DNA from: an uncultured Desulfobacterales bacterium
Lineage (GTDB): Bacteria; Desulfobacterota; Desulfobacteria; Desulfobacterales; JAFDCJ01
Assembly (NCBI GenBank): GCA_945787595.1
Contig: CALZJV010000420.1
Location: 1 to 5,698 of the forward strand
Length of the DNA stretch: 5,698 nucleotides
Reading direction: 5' to 3'
Shown here: one piece after another, positions 5,632 to 5,698 of the stretch
Layout of the letters: every line of letters begins with the position of its first letter
Numbering within the stretch: position 1 is the stretch's first letter
Notes under the pieces: model-generated
The model's database searches: none
The model's input: the letters and a program-made list of their open reading frames with translations, nothing else
What the model was told of the DNA's origin: nothing
Translations under genes and position numbers: made by a program

Positions 5632-5698
5632 TTGAGACCTAGGATTTTGGTATTCGAAGATAATGACATCCTCCGTTCTACTCTTACCCATATCTTCA
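5632..5698 (+). CDS. Response regulator receiver domain, N-terminal start only (cut by window edge)
   Basis: Twenty-two codons read (M)RPRILVFEDNDILRSTLTHIF. This is the first beta strand of a CheY-like receiver domain, R-I-L-V-x-E-D-N, with the acidic pair E-D that helps bind Mg2+, followed by the first helix. The phospho-accepting aspartate would lie beyond the edge, as would any output domain, so the regulator type is unknown. The start appears to be TTG at 5632, with AGGAG at 5622-5626 five bases before it. An in-frame TGA at 5629-5631 directly precedes it and excludes an upstream start. The nearby ATG at 5628 is out of frame and closes after four codons. It is divergent from the methyltransferase operon and might control it, but that is inference. 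Confidence 0.72.
   Translation, partial: MRPRILVFEDNDILRSTLTHIF

Noticed and set aside
1..5698. CRISPR arrays, tRNA or rRNA genes, riboswitches and rho-independent terminators
   Set aside because: No regularly spaced direct repeats, cloverleaf-like sequence, rRNA segments or GC-rich hairpin followed by a T-run were found on reading both strands by eye.

Overview
The window looks like chromosomal DNA of an anaerobic bacterium. The clearest clue is a tungsten/molybdenum-type aldehyde:ferredoxin oxidoreductase, found mostly in strict anaerobes. Its combination with an MmgE/PrpD remnant, a zinc alcohol dehydrogenase and a two-component regulator would suit an uncultured Desulfobacterota-like organism. 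That placement is inference only; nothing here fixes the taxon.

Layout. (1) 1-1113, minus strand: the first 371 codons of an aldehyde:ferredoxin oxidoreductase, cut by the window edge. (2) 1114-1637: an AT-rich gap between divergent genes, with a dyad, a candidate promoter and a GC-rich palindrome. (3) 1638-2988: a gene graveyard. It holds the first ~80 codons of an MmgE/PrpD-family gene (plus strand), the C-terminal half of an IS4-type transposase broken by a frameshift in a nine-base homopolymer (minus strand), about 250 bp of unassigned AT-rich DNA, and the last ~50 codons of a DNA adenine methylase (minus strand). The missing parts of these genes are not in the window, so this is not one clean insertion but a patch of deletions and rearrangements. 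(4) 2989-5376: three intact genes on the minus strand, closely spaced and probably one operon. In transcription order they are a class I SAM-dependent methyltransferase, a maltose/galactoside-type O-acetyltransferase and a zinc-dependent alcohol dehydrogenase. (5) 5377-5631: an AT-rich divergent intergenic region with a 16-bp palindrome beside a TATAAT box. (6) 5632-5698: the first 22 codons of a response regulator receiver domain (plus strand), apparently with a TTG start.

How the genes may work together. The alcohol dehydrogenase and the aldehyde oxidoreductase act on neighbouring redox steps (alcohol/aldehyde and aldehyde/acid), but they are separated by the decayed patch and need not be linked. 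The methyltransferase/acetyltransferase/dehydrogenase trio could modify small molecules or detoxify them, but no substrate can be read from the sequence. I do not see a clearly new biological system. The most useful results are the remnants that a plain ORF search misses and the three-gene operon of unknown purpose.
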